DNA from: Nannobrachium achirus
Lineage: Eukaryota > Chordata > Actinopteri > Myctophiformes > Myctophidae
Assembly: GCA_963921795.1 (NCBI GenBank)
Contig: OY997659.1
Span: 22,549,159-22,613,158, forward strand
Length of the DNA: 64,000 bases
Direction of reading: 5' to 3'
In this document: in pieces, positions 52,171 to 63,895 of the stretch
Position numbering within the stretch: the first letter of the stretch is position 1
How the letters are laid out: every line of letters begins with the position of its first letter
Notes under the pieces: generated by a model
Told to the model about the DNA's origin: nothing
What the model saw: only the letters and a program-made list of their open reading frames with translations
Databases searched by the model: none
Made by a program: the position numbers and the translations under genes

Positions 52171-53027
52171 TAGGGGGGTGGGCGATATGGGAAAAATACA
52201 ATGTCACGATATTTGACAAAGCCGTATCACGATACACAATATTATCAAGATTCTTTTTTTTGTGTTGGTTTTTATGGTTCTTTTTTAAGTTACTTAACAG
52301 TACAACAACCACCTACAAGGTAACAAAAACTAAAAGAAAAAGGAGTAACGGAACATTTAGACCAGTGGTCCTCAAAGTGGGTTCCAGGGACTCTCTGGGT
52401 TCCTTTTGGGACAGGATTTTTTATAAGGCTCCCTCATTGTATCACGATACGATATATATATATACGGGCGGCATAGCTCAGGGGTAGAGAAACCGTTATT
52501 AGAGCACGAAGGGTTCCCGAAGGGTTCCCAGTTCGAATCCGGGCTCCCCCTGAGTTAATGTCGAAGGGTCCTTGGGCAAGTCTCTGAACCCCTAGTTGCT
52601 CCCGGTGAGTAGGTTGGTGCCTTGCATGGTTTCCTCCGCCACCGGTGTATGAATGTGTGCGTGAATGGGTGAATGTAATGCACAATCTCTGTAAAGCGAT
52701 TTGGATAAAAAAGCGCTATATAAATGCACCATTTATTTTATATCTCTGAAAAGGCATATCGTGGAGACATTGGGCCCGATTCCTCAATCTGGTCGTAAAT
52801 ATAGTGTAAATAAAGTGACTAGAATCTGGCTTATATTTCTGTCTTACCTTCAAAATCCCTTCACAATCCCAGACAAAAACGAAATTGCTGAATCTGACCC
52901 CTAACTTGGAAATTGTTCTAAATGCCGGTAAGATCAAAATATGGGTGTAATTTGGGCGCAAAGTGCTTAATGAATCAGGCCCATTGTATCGTCTCAACGA
53001 TATTTATCATCATATCGCCCACCCCTA
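52171..53027. mobile_element. hAT element (TAGGGGTGGGCGATATGG family) on a neuroligin splice acceptor
   Basis: The ends TAGGGGGGTGGGCGATATGG and CATATCGCCCACCCCTA are inverted. Exact 8-mers CTTCACCT flank it at 52163-52170 and 53028-53035. In gene sense the duplicated bases are AGGTGAAG, the intron-exon boundary itself. Nested inside are a SINE (about 52464-52735), a CAGTGGTCCTCAAAGTGG relic at 52361 and a short inverted-end element at about 52768-52983 (TGGGCCCGATTCCTCA / TGAATCAGGCCCA). Confidence 0.95.
52464..52735 (+). mobile_element. tRNA-derived SINE with fish-type 3' tail
   Basis: The tRNA-like head has box A (TAGCTCAGGGGTAGAG) and box B (GTTCGAATCC). The body runs through CCTTGGGCAAGTCTCTGAAC and the tail is GTAAAGCGATTTGGATAAAA then AGCGCTATATAAATGCA. 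It is nested in the hAT element. It is not a tRNA gene: the anticodon arm is disrupted and the tail is SINE-like. Confidence 0.88.
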
Positions 53028-53039
53028 CTTCACCTGCAT

Positions 53040-53175
53040 GGAGGGATGAGTAGAGGCATCCATGGATGGAGGGATGAGTAGAGACATTTGTGGATGGATG
53101 GATGGATGATTAGAGGGATTCAAGGATGAGTGGAAGCATTCATTTATTGATGGAGGATGGATGGACGGACAGACG
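53040..53175 (+). repeat. Imperfect (GGAT)n repeat
   Basis: GGATGGATGGATG-type units with substitutions, inside the last neuroligin intron. Confidence 0.8.
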
Positions 53176-53464
53176 GACGGACCAAAAAGAAGAGCTATTG
53201 AAGGATGGATTTATGGCGAATAAAAGAATGGATGATGGTGTGGGTGGGGCAGCAGGTGGACAGATAGATAAATGGACGAGAAGGAGCAAGAGGAAGGGAA
53301 AAAGGAGGAGGAGGAGGAGGAAGAGAATGGAGACAGAGAGACGAAACACAAGAGATGGGAAGTTAAGTGACTCATTATATTCCACAGTGCTGCCGTTAGG
53401 TCACAGGAACGACACCCTTTGTGACAGCAATCATTTCGGCGGCCAGTCAGTGCGTACACTACAG

Positions 53465-53953
53465 CAGTGGTTCTCAAAGTGGGTGCCGTGGAAGTGAATT
53501 CATCAACATCACCTCAGTTAAACCACTTAGACCCTCTATAACCTTAGTAAAACAGACCAGAGTTGCTCTGTAATTGATGATTATTTTTCCATCTACATTA
53601 CCCCAACTCTCTTCACCAAAAATAGCAGATCTAAAAGCTCACAACACGTCACAGCGTTGTGACGCGTTGATGAGCTTGACAAGCTTATAGATCTGCTATT
53701 TTCACTTGTTTGTGTCCCGGGCAAAATGAAGGCTTCAGCGTTAGTTTATGCAGGACACAAAAGTCCCTGATTTTGCTTAGCATGCTCTAAAAAGCATACA
53801 CAAAATTCAGGGAACATCTCCGAACCCGGAGCCCTTTAACGCCAAGATTAACTGTATTCCTTTTATGCAATAAATGTTTAAATCTACTTTGACGGGAGTG
53901 TTCCTGACTAAACAGTCTTTTGGGTCTCGAGCTAAAAGGTTTGGGAACCACTG
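53465..53953. mobile_element. hAT MITE (CAGTGGTTC family) with module
   Basis: The ends CAGTGGTTCTCAAAGTGGG and TTTGGGAACCACTG are inverted. The flanks CACTACAG (53457-53464) and CACTACGG (53954-53961) match 7 of 8. The module at 53613-53706 is long but imperfect, with an internal GATGAGCTTGACAAGCTT duplication. Confidence 0.92.
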
Positions 53954-54059
53954 CACTACGGTATGCAAGCTGGGTGACAGCCTTGTTGTCTCAGGTGTGT
54001 GCTTTTACTTGAGTAGACCACATTTAGGCCTGAATGCATATCTGTGTCACTTTAGATTT

Positions 54060-54400
54060 GAACCACTTTAACCATTATTTTATGCTTTAACTATTAAAAA
54101 ATAGCAGATATACAAGCTCAGCACGGCAGCAAGCTAGTAGATCTGCTATTTTTGAAAAATCGTGCAAGTCTTTGAATATTTTTCACGCGATTCTATAAAT
54201 GTCTTCCTTCTTCTATCCTTCTTCTAAATCAGTGGTTCTCAAACATTTTCATGTCAAGGACCTCCAAAATGTCATGTATTTGGTCGCGGACCCCCATCTC
54301 AAAATATGTTGTTCCAGGGGCAGGGACCACCCAGAAGCAAATATTTGAGTCACAAATCTTCGCTTTTAAAAATATATATTCAAAGACTTCAAATCAAGAT
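54060..54400. mobile_element. hAT-like fragment related to 13980-14551
   Basis: ATTTTATGCTTTAACTATTA and the module at 54097-54158 match 14050-14170. The part from CAGTGGTTCTCAAACATTTT to GGGCAGGGACCACC is the inverse of 14225-14330. It lies in the last neuroligin intron. Confidence 0.65.
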
Positions 54401-54640
54401 TTTTCAAAAATAGAATAGAATAATAATTCTAGGCCTAAATGGGTTGAGTAGAGTACAATTCACACTCCTTATGCACAGCAGCACCGTGCCTCTCAACATC
54501 ATCAACAACAACACAAGAGCTTTATTCTTCTGTCGGACAGGTAATCATACTCGACAAGACACTGGATTACGCACAAAACAAATACAAACCTATACATGAA
54601 ACGAATAAAAGAAATACTGAGCTTATAAAGTCATATGCAC

Positions 54641-55536
<896 letters not shown>

Positions 55537-55692
55537 CCTTCCTTGCTCTTATGCATGCACCTTAGCCATCGGCTGTCTCATTGATGACACCACCCAAATC
55601 CTCCCTTACATACACCTAAGAATACACAAACACACACACACACACACGCACACGCACACGCACACAATGAACGACCACGCAGTCGGCCTCAC

Positions 55693-56049
55693 CTGCAGTG
55701 ACATGAGCCCCTCCCCCTGCAGGTGCGCTGCGACGTCGGCGGGCGTGATGTCGCGCCTCGGGGGGAGCGGCCGCGGCCGGCGGTGCTCCAGGCGCCTCTT
55801 GTCCTTCTTGTAGAGCAGCGCCGCGAATGCCAGGATGTTCAGGAACAGCAGCGACGCCCCCACCGCGATGGTCACCGACAGCTCTGTGGAGTAGTCCTCG
55901 TTGGGGACGCGCACGCCGCCCCCCTCCCCGCCCTGGTCCAGCGAGGGCTCGGGGGGCTGCGGCGTGCCCCCCTGGGACCCCGGGTGGCGCGTGCTGCTCG
56001 GGGGCCAGCCTTTGGCCAGCCGCTTGGTGTAGGAGTACGGGGTGTCGTC
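55693..56049 (-). CDS. nlgn3: Neuroligin exon: stalk end, transmembrane helix, juxtamembrane
   Basis: This 357-nt exon (119 codons, phase 0 at both ends) starts [16 protein letters not shown] Pro/Gly-rich stalk follows to DYSTELSVT (residues about 52-60), the near-invariant neuroligin motif before the membrane. The helix is about residues 57-80 ([20 protein letters not shown]), then the stop-transfer YKKDKRR. The juxtamembrane part ends GEGLMSLQ. The acceptor is CCCCCAG (56050-56056) and the donor CAG|GTGAGG (55693/55692). One oddity: LLY where relatives usually have LYY. The acceptor is part of a transposon target duplication. By recall, mammalian neuroligins encode this part in one larger last exon. 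Confidence 0.95.
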
Positions 56050-57222
56050 CTGGGGGATAGGGATGGGACGATAATCGTTATTATCGTTTATCGTGATAAT
56101 ACATAAGAAACACACTCACAATAATCGTATCGTGGAGATTTAAATTTGTAGTGGAATTATCCTCCGTCAATCATGCACTGGGATCAATTCACTTATTCTG
56201 CATACCGGTATCCACGGGTTTCCAACGCCCCATAGTGCATTGCGCAGACGTGGTACCGAGCTTCCGGCGCCGCAGCCGAGTGTGATTTACAAGCTCACAA
56301 CGGGCTGCATCTGCGACGCGACGTGAGCTTGTATGTCTGCTGTTAAACCGGAAGTGTGGTCCAAATAATCTCCAGTAAACTCCCGCGGAAACAGGTGGAT
56401 ATGGTACCACTTAAAGTTTCGTAAACCCTCTATAATTGGTAAAAACGTTCCTGGAAATAACATACTTGATACAGTATTTTTTATTATTTTTCTGTACCAA
56501 ATCTACAAGCTCTCACCACGTTGTGAGCCTGTAGATCTGCTAATGGCCGATCTACAAGCTCTCAACGCGTCGCAACGTGATTATTTATCGAGATTAAAAA
56601 ATATATATATCACAATAATTGTATCGTGGAAATTTTTATTTGTAGTGGAATTATCCTCCGTCAATCATGCACAGGGATCAATTCACCCTTTATTTTCCGA
56701 GCTGCATATCCGGTACCATTTAAACCCTCTATAATTGGTAAAACGGACCTGGAAATAACATACTTGATAAAGTATTTTTTATTATTATTCTCCACCAAAT
56801 CTACAAGCTATCAACGTGTCGCGTCGCAATGCAACGCGTTGTGAGCTTGTAGATCTGCTATTTTTTGGCAAATGTTCTGCCCCCAAGATAATGGATAGAT
56901 AGAAAACTTTATTAGAGTGTCATTCCTAAGAAAATACATTTAAAAACACAGCATATTTCATTTATCACAGTTTGAGGACCACTCACTTGGAGTTGTGAGA
57001 CACCTTTTAGTTGACAAAAAATAAATTAAAACGTACATTAAAGTACTAGCATATAAAAACAGTTACACATTTAAAAAGGAAATACAAAATAAATATATTA
57101 CACAGAGTAAATGTTGTGGACGTTGGGGATATTTTGATTAACGCGATAATATCGCGAATCAGGATTTTTTATTTTGGTCACAATAATGGTGATATGAAAT
57201 GTTCATATGGCCCCGTCCCTAC
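56050..57222 (-). mobile_element. Intron composed of a hAT element (introner-like)
   Basis: The element (56057-57221) has TAGGGATGGGACGATAAT at the plus-strand left, preceded by one extra A, and GGCCCCGTCCCTA at the right. It is the family of 43152-43586. Exact 8-mers CCTGGGGG flank it at 56049-56056 and 57222-57229. In gene sense the first duplication copy ends in G and the element starts with T, making the GT donor. The second copy supplies the AG acceptor after the pyrimidine-rich end CGTCCCATCCCTATCCCCC. Internally it holds a second, partial copy of its own sequence from about 56560 and a foreign insertion at about 56210-56400. Modules lie at about 56281-56345, 56500-56545 and 56796-56870. 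Confidence 0.95.
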
Positions 57223-57472
57223 CTGGGGGTTGGGGCTGTGGGTGAAGGAGGACACGGACTGGAGCAGCTCGTTGACGTGGTGCAGGTGGGGCACCAGCTG
57301 GAGCCAGAAGGAGATCTTGGTAGCACGGTAGTGATCCCGCACGCGGGGCTTGAGCCCGATGTGGAGGTAGAGCTGCTCCTTGGGGGTGTACTTGGACCAG
57401 GCCACCTCTTCGAAGCGGTTGGGCTTGGTGTGGATGAACTTGGTGTCTTGAGGCACCGGCTGGTTCGGATCG
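57223..57472 (-). CDS. nlgn3: Neuroligin exon: end of the cholinesterase-like domain and stalk start
   Basis: A 250-nt exon that enters in phase 2 (one base completes a Gly codon). It reads [60 protein letters not shown], then [16 protein letters not shown] and THSPNPQ. The first three blocks are the conserved C-terminal part of the catalytically dead esterase domain that binds neurexin. The DHYRATK form is shared with NLGN3 and NLGN4; NLGN2 has a different text here, by recall. The acceptor is CCCTGCAG. The donor G|TAGGG comes from the junction of target duplication and transposon. If that intron were retained, translation would stop after 14 further codons (TGA near 57180). Confidence 0.95.
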
Positions 57473-57765
57473 CTGCAGGGAAAAGAGACGCAGACAGTGG
57501 GTCATGTGTTGCCCATTACATGGACCCTCCAGAAAAATGTGATTATGCAATTGCAGAATTTCCCGCATAATCAGCCAAATGGCGCAGATTATGCGGGGAT
57601 CACATGTTTTCAATAAGGCAGCTTAATCGCATATTTACGCCCGCATATTTCAGAACTACACAAATATTTCACAGCAAAAAAATCACATAAACCCTGCATA
57701 TTTCGATTAATTCACAACTTTTCGTTTTTCTGGAGGGTCTAATTACAGCGTAGTGTAGATCGCTG

Positions 57766-58000
57766 TTTCCCAAACACTGGGTCGGGACCCATTTGTGGGT
57801 CGCGGACAAATTTTTATGCGTCCCCTAATTTCCTACATTTTGTGTTTAATTATTATTATTTCAAAACATTTTCAAAAAACATTCCCCCAAAAGATTTTCA
57901 TGAATAAATAAAAGAAAATCTTAAGAAATTCAATAAATTAGACAAGAAGAAGAAGAAGTAGTAAAAATAGACGATCTACAAGCTCATTGCGATACATTTT
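57766..58000. mobile_element. hAT MITE (CAGTGGTTC family), truncated
   Basis: It opens CGCTGTTTCCCAAACACTGG and GGTCGGGACCCATTTGTGGG, close to 37852. A half-module (GTAAAAATAGACGATCTACA) lies at about 57960-57985, after which similarity stops. Confidence 0.65.
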
Positions 58001-59064
58001 TTGTTAGAATCTTGCCAGACTTATAAACATACACGTCCACAATCACATGCGCTCGAACACAAAGACAAATAGAAACTGGGTGCTGTTTAGGATTACTGAG
58101 GAGAGACGCGTGAACGGGGTGTCGGGAAATGCCAGCACAGTCACACAATAGAAAGAAATAACGACGGGCAGAAAGAAACCCAGCAATCCTCATTTGAAAC
58201 GACTAAAAGCTGTTTTTCCAAAGACTGAAATCCTCAATATGGCACTCAAAACCCTGACAATGACGACAGACATGTATTTTATCTGGTCTATTTATAGGAT
58301 CGTTCGGTCAGTGAAAGGGAAATAATACACAGGAGGATATTCTCAGACTTGGCACTTACGTGCTATCTACATACTTGTCAATCAACGCACACGCTAACAA
58401 CCCAAGTAAACAAACAAACACACAAACAAGCAGCCGAGGAAATTCATGGACAGCCCGGCTTGCTCACAGGGAGGGTGAGTTTGCGTTCATGTGCACGGGG
58501 CGTAAAAATACACATTAGAGGGCATCTTGTTCTGCTTTTTTTAATCTTCTGCCCCAGTTCTCCTTCCTACCCAGATGCACTGCTTGTGATGTGAGTGAAA
58601 CACTAATAGCAAGTGTTACATTGCTTATTAAAAACCATTTAACACTGGAGTGTTGTGATCATTTAACTCTGAGAGTGTAGAAATGGAATAGGGGTGTGTG
58701 TACTGTGATATGTTTTGATAAAAACTAAGACCATATTCTGATAATAATCATTATGTACAAAGTTGGTTCACTAACAGGAGTCTACCGAACTCTCCAGCTC
58801 TTTAATTAACAGAGGTTGTGATACCAATTTTATTTATTTACCAGCAGAAAGTAGCCCCTGAAGTTCAATTTTATAGTGTTCCAGTTCCAATTTGTCAGCT
58901 AATGTTTTGTTCCATCAGTTCCAATTTCAACTTGTTTATCCTGTATAAGTTTTCTCTCCTGAATGGATAAAATTGGTCTCAGGCAGTAACAGGGGTAGAC
59001 CCCTGTTACTGAACAAACACTTTAATTACTGCTATTGGAATACAGAGCTACTTAACATGTAGTG
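58001..59064. other. Neuroligin intron, no supported feature
   Basis: AT-rich intronic text. Short ORFs carry no domains. Confidence 0.5.
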
Positions 59065-59462
59065 CATGGGTCTTCAACGTTTTCAGGCCAAGGACCCCTT
59101 AGTTGAGAGAGAGATGAAGCAGGGACCCCCACAACCTTGTCAAAGATTCCATATCGTTTCATTGTTTGCCAGCACAATCATTAGGGTATTTTGGGTTCAT
59201 GTCAATTTGTGGTTTCAGATATTTAACCACTTGAACCTTCAATAGTTCTACCCTTTACACCAAACCTCTTTACAGAAAATAGACGATCTACAACGATCTT
59301 GTAGATCTGCTATTTTTGGCTAAAGTTCTCCCAATATGGTTAAGAATCTGGCTAAAAAGGAGATTTTCTTTTTTTCTTTCTATCACACAAAGATTTGGTG
59401 GACCCCCTGTAGTAACTCTGAGGACTCGCTACGGGTCCCGGACCCCCTGTTGAAGACCCCTG
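59065..59462. mobile_element. hAT MITE (CAGGGGTCTTCAA family), copy 2, exact target duplication
   Basis: The ends CATGGGTCTTCAACG and GTTGAAGACCCCTG are inverted. Exact 8-mers ATGTAGTG flank it at 59057-59064 and 59463-59470. The module (59278-59325) is reduced to GACGATCTACAACGATCTTG plus the outer arms. It is inverted relative to 47056-47583. Confidence 0.95.
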
Positions 59463-60865
59463 ATGTAGTGTATTTTTAAAAAAAAAGTAATGACAAAATA
59501 AAAAAAGCACAAGCCCTTTAAATGAACACTCAGGGTTTTACAGTGTGGATGCAAAGACTCTTTCACTTGCATGGCAAGGCTTCCACTTAATGTACTTGCA
59601 ATCGAAAGTATTTTTTTTTCTTCTTCTTCTTTTCTTTTCTTTTTTAATTATTCCAAAGTTTAAAGAACAGAGTTTGAATACTGGCCTAATTCTGTCCGTG
59701 GAGAGATACTATGGCTCTTTGGAGATTTAGACCTGCACGTCTAGACTACAGATGTCTCGCTAAATCTAAAGAGGTCTCAGTGGAGAGAGTGCGAGTAATT
59801 ACTAGTAATTACTCACTTGGAGAAGCACAGAAAAAGGCCCATCCCCAACAAGTACTATTATCTTCTAAATTATGTTTAACTAGCATGATATGGGCCACAG
59901 CTATCAGGGTAAATTATCAGTTTTGTAAAATGCCTGATATTACAGCCTTTACAGTTTTTTCTCTTATCTTTTTATTTGTCTTATGATCTTACAGCATTGA
60001 TGGGCAATTTCACTTACACATCCACAGTCTGCGAAGCTTTTAAAGGCTCTACATATTGTAACCAACCGTTGGAGAGGAGATTAAAGTACAACGGGAGAGC
60101 CAAGACAATAGAGAAGAACAGAAGAGAAGATACCCGAAAAGAGAAGAGAAACTAGTACTTTTAATAATGATGGCTACTAAACCTTAATGGGTTTCTCAAC
60201 AGCCTTATAAAGATTATTTAGCAAAACAAACAAACTGACAGAATTCTGAATTGAGATTGATGGGAAGAGCACCTAACCGTCTGCCAAAATGAGTCAGAGT
60301 GGGTTATATTACAACCACAGTTGAAATTGGACACGGCAGCGAGATAACCTGCACTAATCTATCCTTTTCTAATGAGCCCATTATTTCCGTGTGTGGTGTA
60401 AAACCCATAAGGATATTTACTCCAATGCTGCATCTTCTCTTTCCCCATTCTGAAACCTCAACTCTCCAGTTTTTTAGAAAGCTACTTATCTGTGGAGAGA
60501 TGCCTTAAGGATAATCTCTAGCTACAGCAATCATCTCAGTCCTTTCTTGAAAGTTTTTTTTTCATAACCCCTGGCAACGACTACACTTGCATCTTTTGCT
60601 AAATATTCTGAGGGTTTTACCATTTATTATTCCAAACAAATGGACCGTAAACGAAGCACCATGGAGCAAGGCAAAAATGAAAAGAAAAACATTTCCCATG
60701 AAGCCAGAAAGAAGTCAAAGAATGTGGAATAATTACTGATGTTTTGGTTAATAATTGATAAGAATTTGGTCCCCACTCCCCACTCCTTTGGGGTATTTTT
60801 TGTCAATGCACATCTCACCATACATGAAAGGTTTCCTCTGCATCTTACTATTAGGAGCAAACGGG
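59463..60865. other. Neuroligin intron, no supported feature
   Basis: Pyrimidine-rich text at 59610-59645, otherwise unremarkable. No conserved ORF was seen. Confidence 0.5.
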
Positions 60866-60867
60866 TG

Positions 60868-61010
60868 CTATTAATACATTGCCTGTGGAGTGGTGCCTTA
60901 CTCAGGGACACTTGAACACACAGACTGTTCAAACCGGGGGACAAACCAGGGGGCGAATCAGGGAGATTGCCAGACAAGCTCTCTACTTATTCAGCTATGG
61001 CCGCCCAAAG
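60868..61010 (-). mobile_element. Possible tRNA-derived SINE fragment
   Basis: On the minus strand it starts GGGCGGCCATAGCTGAATAA with GTAGAGAGCTTGTCTGGC, resembling the head of the 52464 SINE. A GATTCGCCC box B-like step follows. Only about 140 bp can be matched and the tail is missing. Confidence 0.5.
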
Positions 61011-63149
61011 TTGCAGTTGTAAACAGATAACATCTGTCAAAATGTGACAATAATGATAATTTAACGTTACAGAACAGATGTATACGCTTAATACGCATTC
61101 AACCCTAAGTCACTCACTCTACTGACATTGAATGGGCAACCAAGCTTTGACAAAGGGTCCAGTTTGCTGTGCATTGCCAATAGTGAAATGTCTGCCTGTT
61201 TCTCTTGATAGCATACCATAGTCAAGCGCTCTAATTTCTACCTTTGGAAGACAATTTGTTCCAGTAAATTCAAGCCTGAGCTGTCAAATTTCCAATAGGA
61301 ACATGCTGTCTAGTAAAAGGCAGGTCTTTCAATAACGTTTTGAACAACGGTTCCATTCTCCAAATGACACTCATTTAATGTTCCACGGCACAGTTTAATA
61401 GTCTGTTTTAGACTCGGGATGTGCATGACTGACCAAAATCAAATTAGAAACTTCTACTGTTCTGGAGAACTTTTTTAAGGTTCAGCATAAAATAAAGCAA
61501 TGGCCATTTCCAGTATAGCTGCATTACTGTACAGTATATTTTATTTGTTCCGAAAAAAGAAAAAGAAATAGGAATTATAGGCTACATTTATAACGATTTA
61601 ATCAAACTTGGAGACTGCAGGAATGGCAGCTGACATGAGGTTTCTGCAGTGGTTTTTGAGGTTTCTTCCATTTGAAAAGGATGTTTTTTTAGAAACAATA
61701 ACTTTCATCTGATGTCCATATCACATAATTGTGATTTCATTAACTTGTGTGATCCAGTGAGAGCATGCATGAAGCCCTTCTGCTCTAGCCTGGAATCAGA
61801 CTAATACGCTGGTGCAAAAAGAAAACTTGGCAGATTTGTGTCTGGCCCTAGCCTGATTTCAGACTCAGCGCTGGAGCTTGAGTCTGACATTGTCCCCATT
61901 GTATGCGATTTCAAAGGGGAGGGGATTGGTGGGAGGGGTTGTGTTTGACTGACGGCTGCGTGCAAGTCCGCACAGAAGAGTTCAGAGTTATTGTGTACAT
62001 ACTGTACTGTTGTTCTTAAGATTAAATACAAAAACAAACTTTTAAAAGTACACAGACCTGTCTGTGCATGCTTGTTTGAGCTGCACCCCCGCACATAATG
62101 TTCATACATGCGAGAATGAGTGCTCGCGTCGCATATCGATCAAACACCATTCACATGGGCCATTTCAGATGGGGTACTATTAACATATCAAAGATTAAAA
62201 TAACAGCCGAGTGTTAACGTGCAAATTAACATATGAATCAGATTGGATGCGGTAGTCTCTCCTCTCCTCCTCCGAGCTGGCAGTGCACTGGCTGGCTGTA
62301 AGTAAGCAGCAGAGTCTGTAACTGCTACACTTCCTCAAACTGATTCAAGGCTAGTTAGACCCACCCCCACCCCCACCTCCAAGGCTCCGACTCTCATTGG
62401 CCTGGTACTGCCTGAGACCAGAGAAACTTTATCGTCATATTACAACACCAGAACAAGAGAACCAGTCCGCTCAGAGAGTGGGCGGGTCTATGGGCTGGAG
62501 CCAGGTAAGTCTGGCCCCGCTCAATTGTGAATCCATTTCCTCACCCCGAAGAGTTGGGTGACCAATCAGGGCCCACAATTGATCTGGTCTAACCAATTGT
62601 GTCCAGAGCCATTTCTTTTAACACATCTGGTGCCAACCCCGAGTTTCCCGAGTTTGAAAAGGTACCGCTGTGCCAACCCCGAGTTTCCCGAGTTTGGGCC
62701 GTTTTTGAAAAAAATAATAATAATTCATTTTTTTTTTTTTCAAAAACATTTTTTGGAACTCCAGAAATGTATTAGGCATGATCGCAATCGCGAAATTGCA
62801 TGTTTAACCCCCATACCAACCCATTCTTTCAAACATGGCAGCCATGTTTGTTTACATCTGAAGAAAACATAATGGCTGATAAGTCATGAATGCCTGAACG
62901 GATTTCCAAGCGGATTTTTTTGTTTGAAAGCTGTGAACAGTGTGCACACACGTGGTGCATCATCTAGGCATGGGCGTGCACTTTTTACACAATTGCGCAA
63001 TTACATGGAAGTCTATGGTAACCATGGCAACGTGGGACATTGAAGAGAAAAAATCATAGCAACATAAGTGTTAAGTACCAGACTCATATCCATGCAGTGA
63101 TATAGTCTGGCTATACACAAGGCTACTTCTGCTCCACGTTTGTCTACGT
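61011..63149. other. Neuroligin intron, largely unique
   Basis: A C-rich run lies at about 62360-62380. The phrase CAACCCCGAGTTTCCCGAGT occurs twice, 39 bp apart (about 62635 and 62674). No gene is supported. Confidence 0.5.
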
Positions 63150-63516
63150 CAGTGGTTCTCAACCTTTTCAGGCAGCGACCCCTAAAATAATCATATTTTA
63201 ACTGGGGACCCCCCACCCTGATGAGCACTAAGAGTTGAGGCATTACATTTTGTATAACACGGTTCTATTGTGAAAATAGTAGATCTAGATCGGCTATTTT
63301 CACAATTTCTGCCTGTACTATTTGATAGTGTTTCATTTGTCATTTGAGATGTATTAAAAAGTCATTAAATTGTCACATTAGAAATATACACTTACACTTT
63401 ATGTTGGTTTGTTTACTGTTGGGCGAGAAAACAATGTTGCACATTAAGTTAATCATCTGGGGAAAATAATTTGGGGACCCTCCTGGGGGTCCCGACCCAC
63501 AGGTTGAGAACCACTG
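63150..63516. mobile_element. hAT MITE (CAGTGGTTC family) with minimal module
   Basis: The ends CAGTGGTTCTCAACCTTTTC and AGGTTGAGAACCACTG are inverted. The flanks GTCTACGT and CTCCAAGT match 5 of 8. The module is reduced to GTGAAAATAGTAGATC / GATCGGCTATTTTCAC (63271-63304), a perfect outer stem without the inner CTCACAAC part. Confidence 0.88.
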
Positions 63517-63567
63517 CTCCAAGTGGGACGCTTCCATGGAAATCAATGTGTCAAGTCGAACCACTCA

Positions 63568-63693
<126 letters not shown>

Positions 63694-63699
63694 CTACCA

Positions 63700-63847
63700 C
63701 AGACATAGACACACGCACGCACACACGCACAGATGCAGCATGTAGGCACACACAAAACACAAACAAAATGCAGGCAGGCAAGCACCACAAGTAGATCCAC
63801 ACATGCATACACAGACAGATTCACACATGGATACACACACGCACACC

Positions 63848-63893
<46 letters not shown>
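63700..63893 (+). repeat. (CA)n microsatellite with imperfect lead-in
   Basis: Broken CA/CGCA text at 63706-63850, then about 21 CA units at 63852-63893. It lies just upstream of the neuroligin acceptor in gene sense. Confidence 0.93.

Positions 63894-63895
<2 letters not shown>

Noticed and set aside
52464..52735. A tRNA gene suggested by box A and box B motifs
   Set aside because: The anticodon arm region is disrupted by duplicated AAGGGTTCCC text and the unit continues into a SINE body and tail. It is nested in a transposon.
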